Origin: Paramyrothecium sp. XJ0827
Lineage: Eukaryota; Ascomycota; Sordariomycetes; Hypocreales; Stachybotryaceae
Length of the DNA stretch: 64,000 nt
Assembly (NCBI GenBank): GCA_020881915.1
Contig: JAJFPB010000001.1
Span: 1,860,001-1,924,000, forward strand
Direction: 5' to 3'
This document shows, piece after piece, positions 9,888 to 19,760 of the stretch (positions are counted from its first letter, which is position 1; each line of letters starts with the position of its first letter). Below the pieces are notes generated by a model that was given only the letters and a program-made list of their open reading frames with translations, ran no database searches and was not told the DNA's origin. The position numbers and the translations under genes are program-made.

Positions 9888-12800
9888 TCAAGCATCCTTC
9901 ATGTCTTCGTCGTCCGAGTCCCGAACCACTTTCGAAGCCCGCTGCTTCTTGCGCGGGTGGAATATATTGCGCAGTCGAGCTTCGTCCACCTGCTCAGGCG
10001 TGTGCCCATCATCCTGGAGAGCGTAGGCCACTTCCAGTGCCTTGACATCCTGTAGAACTTGAACCTTGTCATCTATGGTCTCGCTGGTCATGATCCTGAC
10101 GAAGTGGCACGTCTCCTTCTGGCCAATCCGGCAGACTCGAGCACGTGCTTGTTCTTCAAGACCCTTGTTCCACCAAGGATCGATTATGATGACTCGGTTC
10201 GCGTGCGTCAAGTTGAGGGACTGGCCGCCGCAAACCAACGATAACACCTATTTGACAGTTTGAGCAACGCAAAATCTTCGTTAATTCACCTCTACTACCA
10301 TGTAGAATGACCTACCATAATCTTGATGTTGGGGTTCTTCTTGAACTTATCCAGGGCGTTCGTGCGCTGGCTCTTCGTCATCGTTCCGAAGTAGTGGAGA
10401 AACTCCTTGTCTGCCCATTTCAGCATGGAGCCGAGAATCTTGCCCGTCATCACAAACTGCGTATACACTGTGCACAGGTATCAGCAATCAGCCACTATTG
10501 TAAAGCATGGCCTTGTCTTACCGAGGATCTTGTCGTCTGGGTGCTCCTTCAGCCATGTTAGTATCACTGCCATGGCAACAGTCAGTTTAGTGCTTGGAGG
10601 CAGAGCATCTTCTCCCGATTTCTCTGCGGCCAGGAAGAAGCTGTTCGTGTCGGCGTGTCGCTTCAGAGACACACCATTGGCATCAGCTCCAAATTCGACG
10701 GAATCATCGGTGTCTTGCGCCGCTGCAACCTCAGCTGCGATGCATTTGAGCGTCTTGACCCGCGATCCAACGGCCAATTTTTGTCCGCAGCCTGCTTCTT
10801 GGCACTTTTCAATGTCAGAGATGTCTAGGAAAACCAAGCTTTGTACGTACTGTATCATCGTGCTGTGTCTTCTGCTTTTTCTTATTCTTGAACAGGTTCG
10901 AGTTCGTCTTCTTGACAGATTGTTCCGCGGAGGCTTTACTCAGGCAGTCGAGGCAATAGATGTGATCGCACTGCGCCCAGGTATCAGTGTGTGGATCAAG
11001 AGGAAGACTTCGGGTTAATACTCACATTAGCCGACCTAAAGGGTGCTTTGGGGGGGCAATTTTCGCATATCCTGCAAGTAATGCTCTGAATGTCATGCTC
11101 TTCGAGAAGCGGCTCCAAAACGTGGTCCATGTCGAATAATCCGCCGAACACTTGACGTTCTTGGCTCAATGGGCCAAGGATTTTCATCCCCTCTTGGTAG
11201 GGGGCAAGCTGTTGGGTCTCGCTGTCTTTCTCGAGGATATGGTCCAGGATGCTGATCTGCTTGGGTATATTCGCCAGATTTTGACAGACTTCCCGGACTG
11301 CCGTGGCATTGAGGAACTTTCGGAACATGTTCTCAAGGTTGAAGCAGTGAGACACAACTTGTCGTTCCCATGTCCCTATTCCGTACCCTGCATTGCCTGT
11401 GGTATTCGCACTTGCCATAGATTCCTCCGTATTTGCAGAACCGTTGGCTTTCTGGGAGACAGCCACGTCATTGCCTGCGTTTGTGTTGTGTTTGCGCGCC
11501 TTAGACTTTGTGCTCGTCTTGGACTTCGCAGGCTTCTTAGCACTCGCTCGCTTCGTGGCCTTCGTGGGTTTCTTGGACTTCCTGGACTTCTCGGAATCCA
11601 AGGTTTCCTCGGTATCATCTTCGATAAGAGTTTTCACGGCACTAAAAGGTTACCATTAGTGCTAGTACTTCCGATGTAAATGAGGACTTACTCGAGGAAA
11701 ATATTCTCCTCATTCGAAATTGGGACAATGATGGCCTTATCCTTACACTCTGGAAGATTCAAGATCTTATGGCCGAGGAAAGTGTCTGACTTTGTCCTAA
11801 ATCGAAGGTAAATTAGACGTCTGGAAATCTCCAAAGGGGCAGGACAAGACAAACCGTCGGTAGACTACGGAGGATATCAAGACCTCAAACATCATCCTGC
11901 CATGATCCTGCGACATCGTGTAAGCGTTCAGATTCACTTGATCTTCAAGAGTGACAGAGGAGCCAGCTTACATCTTTGAGGTACTTTGCCTTGAACTCTT
12001 TGAAGTCACCAGTGAAGGAACAGTCGAGAAACTTCAAGTAGGAATGAAATTCTGCGAGGGTTAGCACACGTTGTAAAAGACTCCATCGTAAAGTCATCAC
12101 CTTCGGTATTATTCGCCAGCGGCGTACCAGTGAGAGCCCAGCGGTACTTGCTCTGCAGGTAGGAGCACACGGTAGCAGCTAGCGACAAGGTTAGTATTCA
12201 AATAACCATGCCCATTCTGTACCTACTGGTGCTGTTGCGGTTTTTGATTGCATGTCCTTCATCCAGAACAATCCTGTACCATCTAATGCGACCGAGACCT
12301 TTTGCCTTTCTCTGCACGGCTTCTTGGATGGCAAGCTCGTCGTCGCCGTGTTTTCCTTTCAATTCTTGCAATTGAGTCCGATTGGGGAAGCAACGCAGAA
12401 CTTCGGAGTACGTGGTGATGCTGTTTCAATTAGAGGAGAACATCGTCTTGGTATCATGCCGAGTTTAGACTTACACGACATTCGTGTTGCGCACAGTCTT
12501 GGGTGACCTTTTGTCGCTGCTTCTGTAAATCAGGACTTTCTTCGAGATGGGATGTTTGCAGTGCTTGTGAATCTCCTCTGCCCACTGAACAGCCACGTCA
12601 TGGTTAGGAACCAGGACGAGTGTCGCTCGGCAAAAGTTCTTGATGTCTTCGGCATCTGGTAGGTTCTCTGAGATGCACGCCAGAGTCTCGACAGTCTTGC
12701 CCATTCCCATCTCGTCAGCTAGAATCCCACCATAGGCTTCAAGACCGAAACACTCCTGTTTCAACATCCAGGCGGAGGCACACAGCTGGTGAGGCATGAG

Positions 12801-13871
12801 CGGGAGTTGCATGCTTTTGACTTCGAACTTGTTTCCGCCTACTGCTACTCGAACTCGCCTATTGCCAAACAGCCGCTGTGCTTCCTTTAAATCTTTAACC
12901 TGGGTCGCGCGGCGGCGGGTGTCATGTCCCTGTGGGATATGATTCTGAAGGGCATTATAGTACTCCGCGAGTGTATTCGCCTGGATCTGTGGCATTTCTG
13001 GGGCTGATGAAGCTGGTTCATTCTCCGCTGGCGTCAACAAGTTGGTTGTGGCTAAGCCGCCAATGACGCTCTTGTGGGCTTGATCACGAGGCTTGCAGCT
13101 TCCCTGGGCTCTTCTTCCAGAAATCTTGTCGAGAAGTCGTGCACAAAACTCACGCGCATTCTTGGCTGGTTTGCGGCGTTTCTTTGGTGCAGGAGGCTCA
13201 TCAGACGCAGTTGGTGGCGTCGGCAGTTTTACTTCATTGTCGTCATTCTCCAGACCGTCGACGGACTCATCGTCTGAGAGCTCTTCATAACCATTGTCTG
13301 AGTAGTCAGAGTCGAGCTGTTCGTTCCCGTCGTCACTATCCGAATCCGAATCCGAGTCCGAATCATCTAGTTTCAACACGATGCAAGTACTATCATGTTC
13401 AGGGAGCTTGGCTAGATCAGTAGACACAGTCTCTTTTGTGTCCATGGCGGCATCGGGCGTAAGACAGACAACAGAGCGATGTCGAATGTTTTTGGGATTG
13501 GCCCCTGGTACCTCGAGTTGGAGCTCATCTATAGCTTGAGACGCCTCTTTCATTCCCTCGTCGTTGTGATTTGGATTTCGCGGAGGAATGCCTGTTTGGA
13601 GAACATCCTGGCTTTCCGGCTCAACCTTGATGTATGTTTCGCCGCTTGAGGGATTGGAGTCTGTTTGATCAAGATCCATGGTGCTCTGTATGAGTGGGAG
13701 GGTTGGTTCCGAAGAATGAGACATCTCGCTTTTGATAGTCCGTTGTCTGAAAATGGCGACTTTTTCCGGTGCAGTTTGGACTCCTTGAGGGAGAGCAACC
13801 GAGCTGGGGGTCGTCGAAGATAACCCGAGTGGATCATCGGGAGCATTCTCTTCTAGCCTAGCAGTGGACAT
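9888..13871 (-). CDS. SNF2-family DNA-dependent ATPase with RING finger (Rad5/Rad16-like)
   Basis: I reconstruct eleven exons: 13871-12475, 12420-12227, 12178-12101, 12051-11972, 11907-11855, 11796-11692, 11641-11026, 10970-10851, 10804-10522, 10467-10316 and 10247-9888. All junctions are GT-AG and keep frame, giving 1145 residues. The N-terminal 330 residues are acidic and disordered. SNF2_N follows: LADEMGMGKT (Walker A, about 384-393), LDEGHAIKN (519-527), then WALTGTPLANN. A RING-type cysteine/histidine cluster (about 825-887: CRIC, CDHIYCLDC, CQEAGC) sits between the helicase lobes, as in Rad5, Rad16 and HLTF. The C-terminal lobe has GGQSLNLTHANRVIIIDPWW and RVCRIGQ in place of the usual RAHRIGQ. 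Such proteins couple ATP-driven DNA translocation to possible ubiquitin ligase activity in the nucleus. No HIRAN domain is seen, so this is not a plain Rad5 orthologue. All key motifs look intact. The position between HNH-gene fragments suggests an accessory gene. Confidence 0.88.
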
Positions 13872-13887
13872 TATGCTTAAGAATATT

Positions 13888-13966
13888 CTGGTAAAGAGGT
13901 AAGCCATGATGACACCAGCAATTATAGCGGGAAGAGACAAAACTTTTCCCAGGGATTTTGACTTAC
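13888..13966 (-). other. probable 5' UTR intron of the SNF2 gene
   Basis: On the minus strand a strong donor (TTTGTAAGTC) at 13966 is followed by a GCTTAC branch-like motif and the acceptor TTTACCAG ending at 13888. Splicing removes most of the upstream in-frame sequence (13872-13940), which would otherwise encode an unlikely hydrophobic N-terminus. The first ATG after the acceptor is at 13871. Confidence 0.55.
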
Positions 13967-14768
13967 AAATGATGTGCTAAGCGAACCTGGAAGACGAGGG
14001 CTCGTAGTTTGGTCCTTTATGAATCAGTTTCGCAGAAGACAGCCCATGCAGGAATTCGCTCTTTTGCCCGAAGATATCAATCCATGCAAACCATTAGGTC
14101 TTGTCGCTGGACAGTCTGTGACGAGTCAAGCTGGAGAAGCAAAAGATGGGATGGAGTCCTAGACACCAAAGAGATAGATTGCGCCGCCTGAATATTCCGT
14201 GATAGATTTCAGGGTAGAAATGAAAATCTAAGACCGATATCAAAGAAGTAAAATCAAGAATGGATAGTCTGGGCTGGGAAGATCGATCGCTGAGAGAATG
14301 AAGCCGTTAGAAGCAAGCGGTAGATGCTGAGAAGAAAGAGATGCAAGTTGGGAGAAGAAGAGATGCAGGCGTTTTATAGTATGAGGCAGGTGTCAAGACG
14401 AAACTGCTTGAAGCCGCCAGGCGACCGCTGAGCGCTGAGCTGAGCTTTGCGAGAAAGCAAAGCAAAGCTCTGCACTGCAGCCGTGTTGTTGAGGTGCAGG
14501 AGCGAGGCCAAGATGAGCAGCAGCTCCTATTTTCAAGCTGGCGAAAGACAGGAGCAGTCCAATGACTGGTGGTTGCGGAAGCCTGCAGCTGACAGTTGGC
14601 AGCTGTTGGCACTTTTCCTCGCCTCGTCCCCGATGCATCATTTGGAGCACGTTTTTTGTGGCTAAAGGACGGCAGGGAGACCGCAAGACGTCAGAGGCAT
14701 GATAAAGAACAAGTTGGAATAGGATACTATTGATTTTCTTGATCCATAAAAGTAAAGCTTGCACGCAA
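13967..14768. other. gene-free spacer between the SNF2 and HNH genes
   Basis: No convincing coding sequence. The region holds the likely promoter and leader of the SNF2 gene and the 3' side of the HNH gene. Short frames near 14307-14764 are mutually overlapping. Confidence 0.4.
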
Positions 14769-14984
14769 TCAGATTAAAACATAGTCATCCTCCGTGATTC
14801 TACACACTGTCGATGACTCCTCCTCACTCTCTTCAGCATCACTTGACTCATCCGCACTCTCGTCTTCTGAATCATACTCCCGGCAGGAATATCCTCCTTC
14901 AACAGCCGTCCGACTTTCCACCATCCTAATTCGTATCTCCAGCAAAAGCTTGGCATGTTCTCTCCACGGCGGTGAGGTCATCCT
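14769..14984 (-). other. in-frame acidic extension after the HNH stop codon
   Basis: After the TAG at 14985-14987 the same minus-strand frame stays open for 71 codons to a TGA at 14766-14768. It encodes REHAKLLLEIRIRMVESRTA and then an Asp/Glu/Ser-rich tail (SEDESADESSDAEESEEESS). That tail looks like real nuclear-protein coding sequence. Either a weak 48-nt intron (donor GTTGCA at 15032, acceptor TTTAG ending at 14985) removes the stop codon in frame, or the HNH gene carries a nonsense change. The first part of this extension lies in the sequence duplicated at 9790-9872. Confidence 0.5.
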
Positions 14985-16028
14985 CTAAACACTCCTGCGG
15001 CGATAGCTCTTTGTAACAGCAGTCGTTGCAACCTCATTTGGCGGTTCTTCTTGCTTCGCATCTTCCACTTCAGTCTCGTCCGCTTCAGTCTCATCGTCAG
15101 ATATCTCTCCATCAGTAGCTCTGGCTTCCGCAAGTCGTGCTTTATCTTCGAAAGCTTTCATGAATTGGTGCCCAGCTTCTCGATCACCGAACGTGAAGTC
15201 ACGTAGCTGGGTTGTTGTTGTTGAACCGTGTTCGTGCATCCAGCTTTCAACGACTGGAAAGTCTGTAACACCGTGGTAGGTTGCCAAAACACCCAACATT
15301 GAGCGCCGGAGGTAGGGGCCTGGGGTAGGAAATGCTCTTTGTTGATGAAATTGCGCCCAAATATCTTGCCAACCAGGTCTCTCCGTGTCCTTGATTCGGA
15401 GAAGGCCGAGGATGAAATGGAAGTAGAGATATCGAGCTTTTGGTCGGCTCTCATTCCGGAACACAAGCTCTTTGTTGTGGATGTCTCTGCCGTAAATTGG
15501 GCCATTGGTAGATGGAGCGCATTTTTGATTAAAGAGTGCCTTCCCGAATATTTGAGCCTTCCAGCGTCGAATAGGGCTTTCTGTGGGATCCACTGGTATA
15601 ATAACCAAGCTGTAAGAATCGAACCAACCCTTAATTACGTTCGATAAGAGCAGAGTATTTGCGGGGTCCTCGACTCCCAAACCGTCATCTAGAGCACCGA
15701 ATATGCTCTGTACAAGCTCTGGCTTGGCTCCCATGAAATGAGGGACAATATGTGCCGTCTTTACATAGGGGCTCAGGACCCAATCTCCGCTAACGTGGCA
15801 CCAGACACAATCATCTTCTCCGATCCCATTGTAGTATTCTCGGCAAACAGAAGGCTTGACACGGTTGTCTTTCTTCTTCTTTTTATTGTCTTGCCGGTCA
15901 TGTTCGTAAAACTCAAGGAGATGAGCCATGTAGTAGGACTCATCTCCAGGTTGGAGCAAGGGCACGGATCCCGGCTCGCCAAATCGACGCCTTTTGTATA
16001 CCACAGTTTTGTCTGATTTTTCTATCAT
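14985..16028 (-). CDS. HNH nuclease-domain protein of the fungal HNH_2-like type
   Basis: The open frame has 347 residues. The HNH region is about residues 70-150: CVWC (74-77), TAHIVPH (91-97), then ANTLLLSN (123-130) and WFDSYSLVIIP. The usual CPVTG, AAHIVP and N-L pattern is recognisable with small changes (CHVSG in place of CPVTG). This matches a lineage-expanded group of fungal proteins whose HNH motif is conserved but whose substrate is unknown; nicking or cleavage of DNA is inference. The C-terminus is acidic (about 310-335) and may continue past the stop codon. The start codon at 16026-16028 lies inside a 50-nt inverted repeat, and the usual coiled-coil N-terminal half of the family is missing here. 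A truncated copy of such a half lies on the opposite strand at 16674-17276. The gene is therefore probably rearranged and may not be functional. Confidence 0.65.
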   Translation of the reverse strand: MIEKSDKTVVYKRRRFGEPGSVPLLQPGDESYYMAHLLEFYEHDRQDNKKKKKDNRVKPSVCREYYNGIGEDDCVWCHVSGDWVLSPYVKTAHIVPHFMGAKPELVQSIFGALDDGLGVEDPANTLLLSNVIKGWFDSYSLVIIPVDPTESPIRRWKAQIFGKALFNQKCAPSTNGPIYGRDIHNKELVFRNESRPKARYLYFHFILGLLRIKDTERPGWQDIWAQFHQQRAFPTPGPYLRRSMLGVLATYHGVTDFPVVESWMHEHGSTTTTQLRDFTFGDREAGHQFMKAFEDKARLAEARATDGEISDDETEADETEVEDAKQEEPPNEVATTAVTKSYRRRSV

Positions 16029-16064
16029 CTTCCTAATAAAATGCGAATGCTTTTCTGTCCTAAA
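16015..16064 (+). repeat. left arm of a 50-nt inverted repeat
   Basis: These 50 bases match the reverse complement of 17355-17404 without gaps, 42 of 50 identical. The match includes a perfect 14-mer, TTTTCTGTCCTAAA, at 16051-16064. The arm overlaps the start codon of the HNH frame. Confidence 0.75.
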
Positions 16065-16345
16065 TTCATAGGCCTCTTTTCATCAAAATGAACACAGCTT
16101 CCCGTCAAGATGCCTCAATGTCCTTGCGCCGCCCGAACACATGACCTTTTGCAAGAGCAACCTCTAAGAAGCTCTAGCTACGAAAGAACAGGGACTCCTT
16201 ATATGATATTTCAGGGGCTGTTCCTGTCCCTTTTGTATGCTCCAACAAGAGAGATCGAGCAGCTTTTTTCATGCGCATTCCTGATTCGCCAACTCACGCT
16301 CCAAAACAAGAAGAAACTTGATAGTTTAATTATAGAATATCAATC

Positions 16346-16478
16346 GGATTTTAATAGAAGAGCTGTAGAGAAATACATGGATTTTATTAGAAGTATTATA
16401 GAGAATTATCTATTTTTTGCTAGAACAATAATAGAAAATCATTCGTGTTTTATTAGAAAGATAATAGAAATCTTGTAG
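16346..16478 (+). repeat. AT-rich minisatellite, about four 33-nt units
   Basis: Units at about 16346-16378, 16379-16411, 16412-16445 and 16446-16478 share the core ATTTTATTAGAA followed by TATAGAGAA- or AATAGAAA-like sequence. The unit length is a multiple of three, so the plus strand stays open and reads as degenerate 11-residue repeats (DFIRSIIENYL, FFARTIIENHS). A related unit lies at about 17375-17407, and an inverted one in the left repeat arm. Confidence 0.65.
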
Positions 16479-16673
16479 AGAAAGTAGCCTTTTTCTAGCT
16501 TTTTTCCTAGATTACCTTTGACTGCTGTACGGCCGAACAGATGTCAATTTCGCCACCAAGAGTTTCTTCTTCTTTACCACCTTTTTCGATCAAACTTGAG
16601 ACTTCGGATCATACTCATTCTCTGTTGCCACGATTTCATCTTCCCATTCAGAGTACTCATCTTCGCCTCAAGA

Positions 16674-17276
16674 ATGTCGCAATCTTCACCTTCAACAGAC
16701 GCAGGTCCATCGGACCAAGAGCAAAAGGCCGTCACCATCTTGACAGCTTCTGGACAAGGAACGGCAAGAAATATGCTCATCCCAGTACGAGCCCGAACCT
16801 CATCCTTGCGTGGCCCAAAGAAACGGTCTATGAAAGAATCCAGGGAGCAACTGCAGAAGCTGCGAACATCTTCCATCACCATCAAGGCATCCTACGACGA
16901 TCTACAAGCCGAAATCGATAAGCAGCCTATCTCCGAGCATACAGCGAAGCTGTTTGTCAAACAAGCAGGGATCGGAATCGAGAATATTGCGAACAAGAAA
17001 GAACAAATTCTTTGTGAACGAGAAATGATTCGTCATCAAATTTCAGACGGGATTCTCACCCAAGCCAACGCGGAGAAGGCGATCCTGGAGTTGAACAAGC
17101 AGAACATTGAAGAAGAACAGAAACTCCAGAAGGAGCTTTCTTTCCACATTACTTTACATCACGTGATGCATTATGCAGCTATAACGATAACTCGCAGCTT
17201 CGGAAGTTCGTTCTCTAAGGCTTGCAAACATTGTGTTTTTGGGCGGCGCAAAGATGGTATACGCGTCGGTACTTGA
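16674..17276 (+). pseudogene. truncated N-terminal half of an HNH-family gene
   Basis: The frame encodes a Ser-rich start (MSQSSPSTDAG) followed by a long charged helix, including YDDLQAEIDKQPISEHTAKL and KKEQILCEREMIRHQIS. That order (coiled-coil half first, HNH domain after) is how I know the fungal HNH protein group, and the HNH domain is absent. After a frame change the sequence continues briefly (MVYASVLEYENLYSLEV near 17254), resembling the stretch just before an HNH domain, then stops and runs into an A-tract at 17336-17346. The piece is head-to-head with the HNH frame at 14985-16028 and lies between the arms of a 50-nt inverted repeat. Family assignment is from memory of the group and should be tested. 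The ATG at 16674 is chosen because the frame upstream of it is unlike protein. Confidence 0.5.
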
Positions 17277-17354
17277 ATATGAGAATTTGTATTCGCTGGA
17301 GGTGGATATTGCGACAGCTTGATGGGAAGCCGTTTTGAAAAAAAAAACAAAGAG

Positions 17355-17404
17355 GTTTAGGACAGAAAATCATTTTCATTTTATCAGAAAAATAATAGAA
17401 AAAT
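17355..17404 (-). repeat. right arm of a 50-nt inverted repeat
   Basis: Reverse complement of 16015-16064 at 84% identity. The perfect core is at 17355-17368. Five of the eight mismatches are transitions. Confidence 0.75.
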
Positions 17405-19760
17405 ATTGGATTAAATAACATTTTTTCGACATCACCTGCCTCATCAACCCATTTCTAATGAATTCGATGTATTTCCCTTTCTCATTCTCATCAATGGCCT
17501 CAGTGTGTTCGCCATCATGTCCCTTATCCCATGTTCCGGGTAGGTGCCCCCTATCCTTGTCGTGTGCGCGGTATCACCGGAATGGGAGGATGAAACCCGT
17601 TTGCTGTCGGCTGGCTACGAAACTCGATGAAATAAGAAACATCCTACAAAGATGTTGAATCCAGGCAGGGACGCCATTGCACTCGAATACAGCATGCAAA
17701 GCGAGGTAGTTGGGCCATACATAAAAATAGCATCACCTACCCGAGAGCCGGGGTGCTTGCACGACCCTGGTCCGTTTGGTTTCAGTCCAACATCCCATTC
17801 GACCTACTAACAAGCTCACCATGCCATCCCGGTTCCTGTCTGCAGCTTTCTCGACACGATACTGTAGCTGGGCCTTGCATTCGCAATCTTTTCCCCAGCA
17901 GCAGTCAGGCCATCCAGAATCGCACGAGCGGGTCCCCGTCAAGCCGTGAAGCCATATCCCCGAAATGTGTCACACGAACGATCACGATCAAGCCAAGATT
18001 CGACAGCAGTCACAATTAGGATTGACTCGGTCTGAATCCTCCGTTGATCCTTTGGTCTCGATACATGCCGACAAACCCGACCACCCTATACCCATCTCCA
18101 CGAGGCTCCAAAACCACGCCAAACAGCAGCCCTGCATTAGCCAACGACGCCGGCTTGCCCTTATATCAGCTCAGTGGGAGCGGTGGCTTCACCGCCGGCA
18201 GCATGCATCTGGTTGCTTGACTGGAAGAAATTGCTGTCCGACGCCTCTGGAGTCATCTGGCCGGCGCCTTTTCAGCCCAAAAGAGCCATGACGGCACGAT
18301 GGCCCGCGGACCAGAGGGAGGACGTCGGGTAATAACCGAAACAAATGGGATCCCAGTCACACTTGTGGCGTCCATTGTGTCTCTTCCAACTGGGTGTCCA
18401 ACCCTTTTCCGGGCCGTGCATTCCTTGGATGGTCCCCAACTGCATTACACGTCGACTTTTGGCGCCGGCCGCGGGCTGCGATCTTCCCTTGCTTTTTTGT
18501 CCTAGTGGTACAGCACAGTAAAAAGGGACGTGAGACGTCTCGAATTGCCGCCCGCGGTGCTCTGCGCAAGGAGCAAATAAGAGCAACCTGCGCCCACACG
18601 TCACGGTCAGACCCTGTAGGGCGACAGGTCAGTGGCCAGGGAGCGTGACCGGCTGCCGGGGAGCACCAGACGCGGTGCGATTGGCCCTGATGCCGATCCA
18701 AAAACAGCCCCCGTGCGCCTTGAACCCAAGGTAGCGGCGCTGGCAAGACACGAATGCAGGGATGCGGGTGGAGTGGAGGCGGAGAGGGAGGAGGAGGGGA
18801 AGGGAGATGGACACGCCGAGCTGGGTGCGCGCGGCGGACGGCACGCCCATTGGGCATCCTCTGGCTTGCTGGGCTGAGGCCCTCCCTCTCTTCCTTGTCG
18901 CTGTGGTTGCCCTCGCCCTCCCCAGCGGCTACCGTTACCAGTAGCGAGCCGGCTGGCCCACCCGACCAGGGAGGATCTACGGCATCGTGATGAGCTGGCG
19001 CCACGGGACGATGTCAAGGTGACTGCTCTCTGCGGATCCTGTTTTTTGCTGGCTGGCCTGCCTTCCCTGACCGCTTAACCTGACCGCTCGCTCGCCTTGT
19101 TATTTTTATTGCTGCCTCGTTATTTTTTCCCGGATTTTGTGTGTTGGGTCTTTATTTCTCCCTCCTCTTTTTCCCTTTCTTTTTTTTTTTTAACTCTGTT
19201 CATGCTTGCTTGCTTCTTTCACAGTTTTTTGGGGTAAAACAAAGTGGCTTACTTCTGACTGCGGGTGGTCTGTTTGCCGTTCATGTTGGATGCCTGTCTG
19301 TGCTCACCTTGATGCATATACTAAGGCAAGGCAAGGCAAGGCAAGGTAAACCAGACCAGACCAGACCGGCCGACATCTGCCATCCCGTGGTCCCTGCTTT
19401 CAGTTCGGCGCCTTTGTCTAACGGCATCTGGGGAAGCTGCGATTTATTGAACAAAGCTACCTGCTCATTCATCTCAGAGGCACTGACCAACGACTTGAAT
19501 GCGCAAGCTTGTTGAATAGGAAAGCGAAAGCGGAAACAGCACCGGCAGCAACAACAGAACTCGCCCTTGGCTACGACCTCTTTCCAAATGCGGACGTCAA
19601 CTCGGGTTATGGATCCTGGTCTTCACCTCAAGCAATGACACTTGCGACGACCCATCTTCCCTCCCACCACCCAGGTCATCATGCTGTCTGAACTGCAGCG
19701 GCTTGATGAAACGTCCACACCAGAAAAACATCACCAAGGAGAGATTTCTACCTTGGCCTG
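17405..19760. other. intergenic region upstream of the GPCR gene
   Basis: About 2.3 kb without a convincing gene. Frames near 18357-19017 on both strands are GC-rich shadows. A T-tract (about 19180-19191) and short tandem repeats lie in the proximal part, which probably holds the GPCR promoter and leader. Confidence 0.4.
19323..19367 (+). repeat. short pentanucleotide repeats
   Basis: Tandem AAGGC units (about four) are followed by CCAGA units (three). They are simple sequence repeats in a non-coding region with no evident function. Confidence 0.6.

Noticed and set aside
13872..13940. Upstream ATG at 13940 giving the SNF2 protein a hydrophobic N-terminus
   Set aside because: A strong donor at 13966 and acceptor at 13888 place most of this segment inside a 5' UTR intron, and membrane anchoring is not expected for a nuclear ATPase.
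16110..16478. 122-codon frame over the minisatellite
   Set aside because: It stays open because the 33-nt unit is a multiple of three in AT-rich DNA; the first half is unlike protein.
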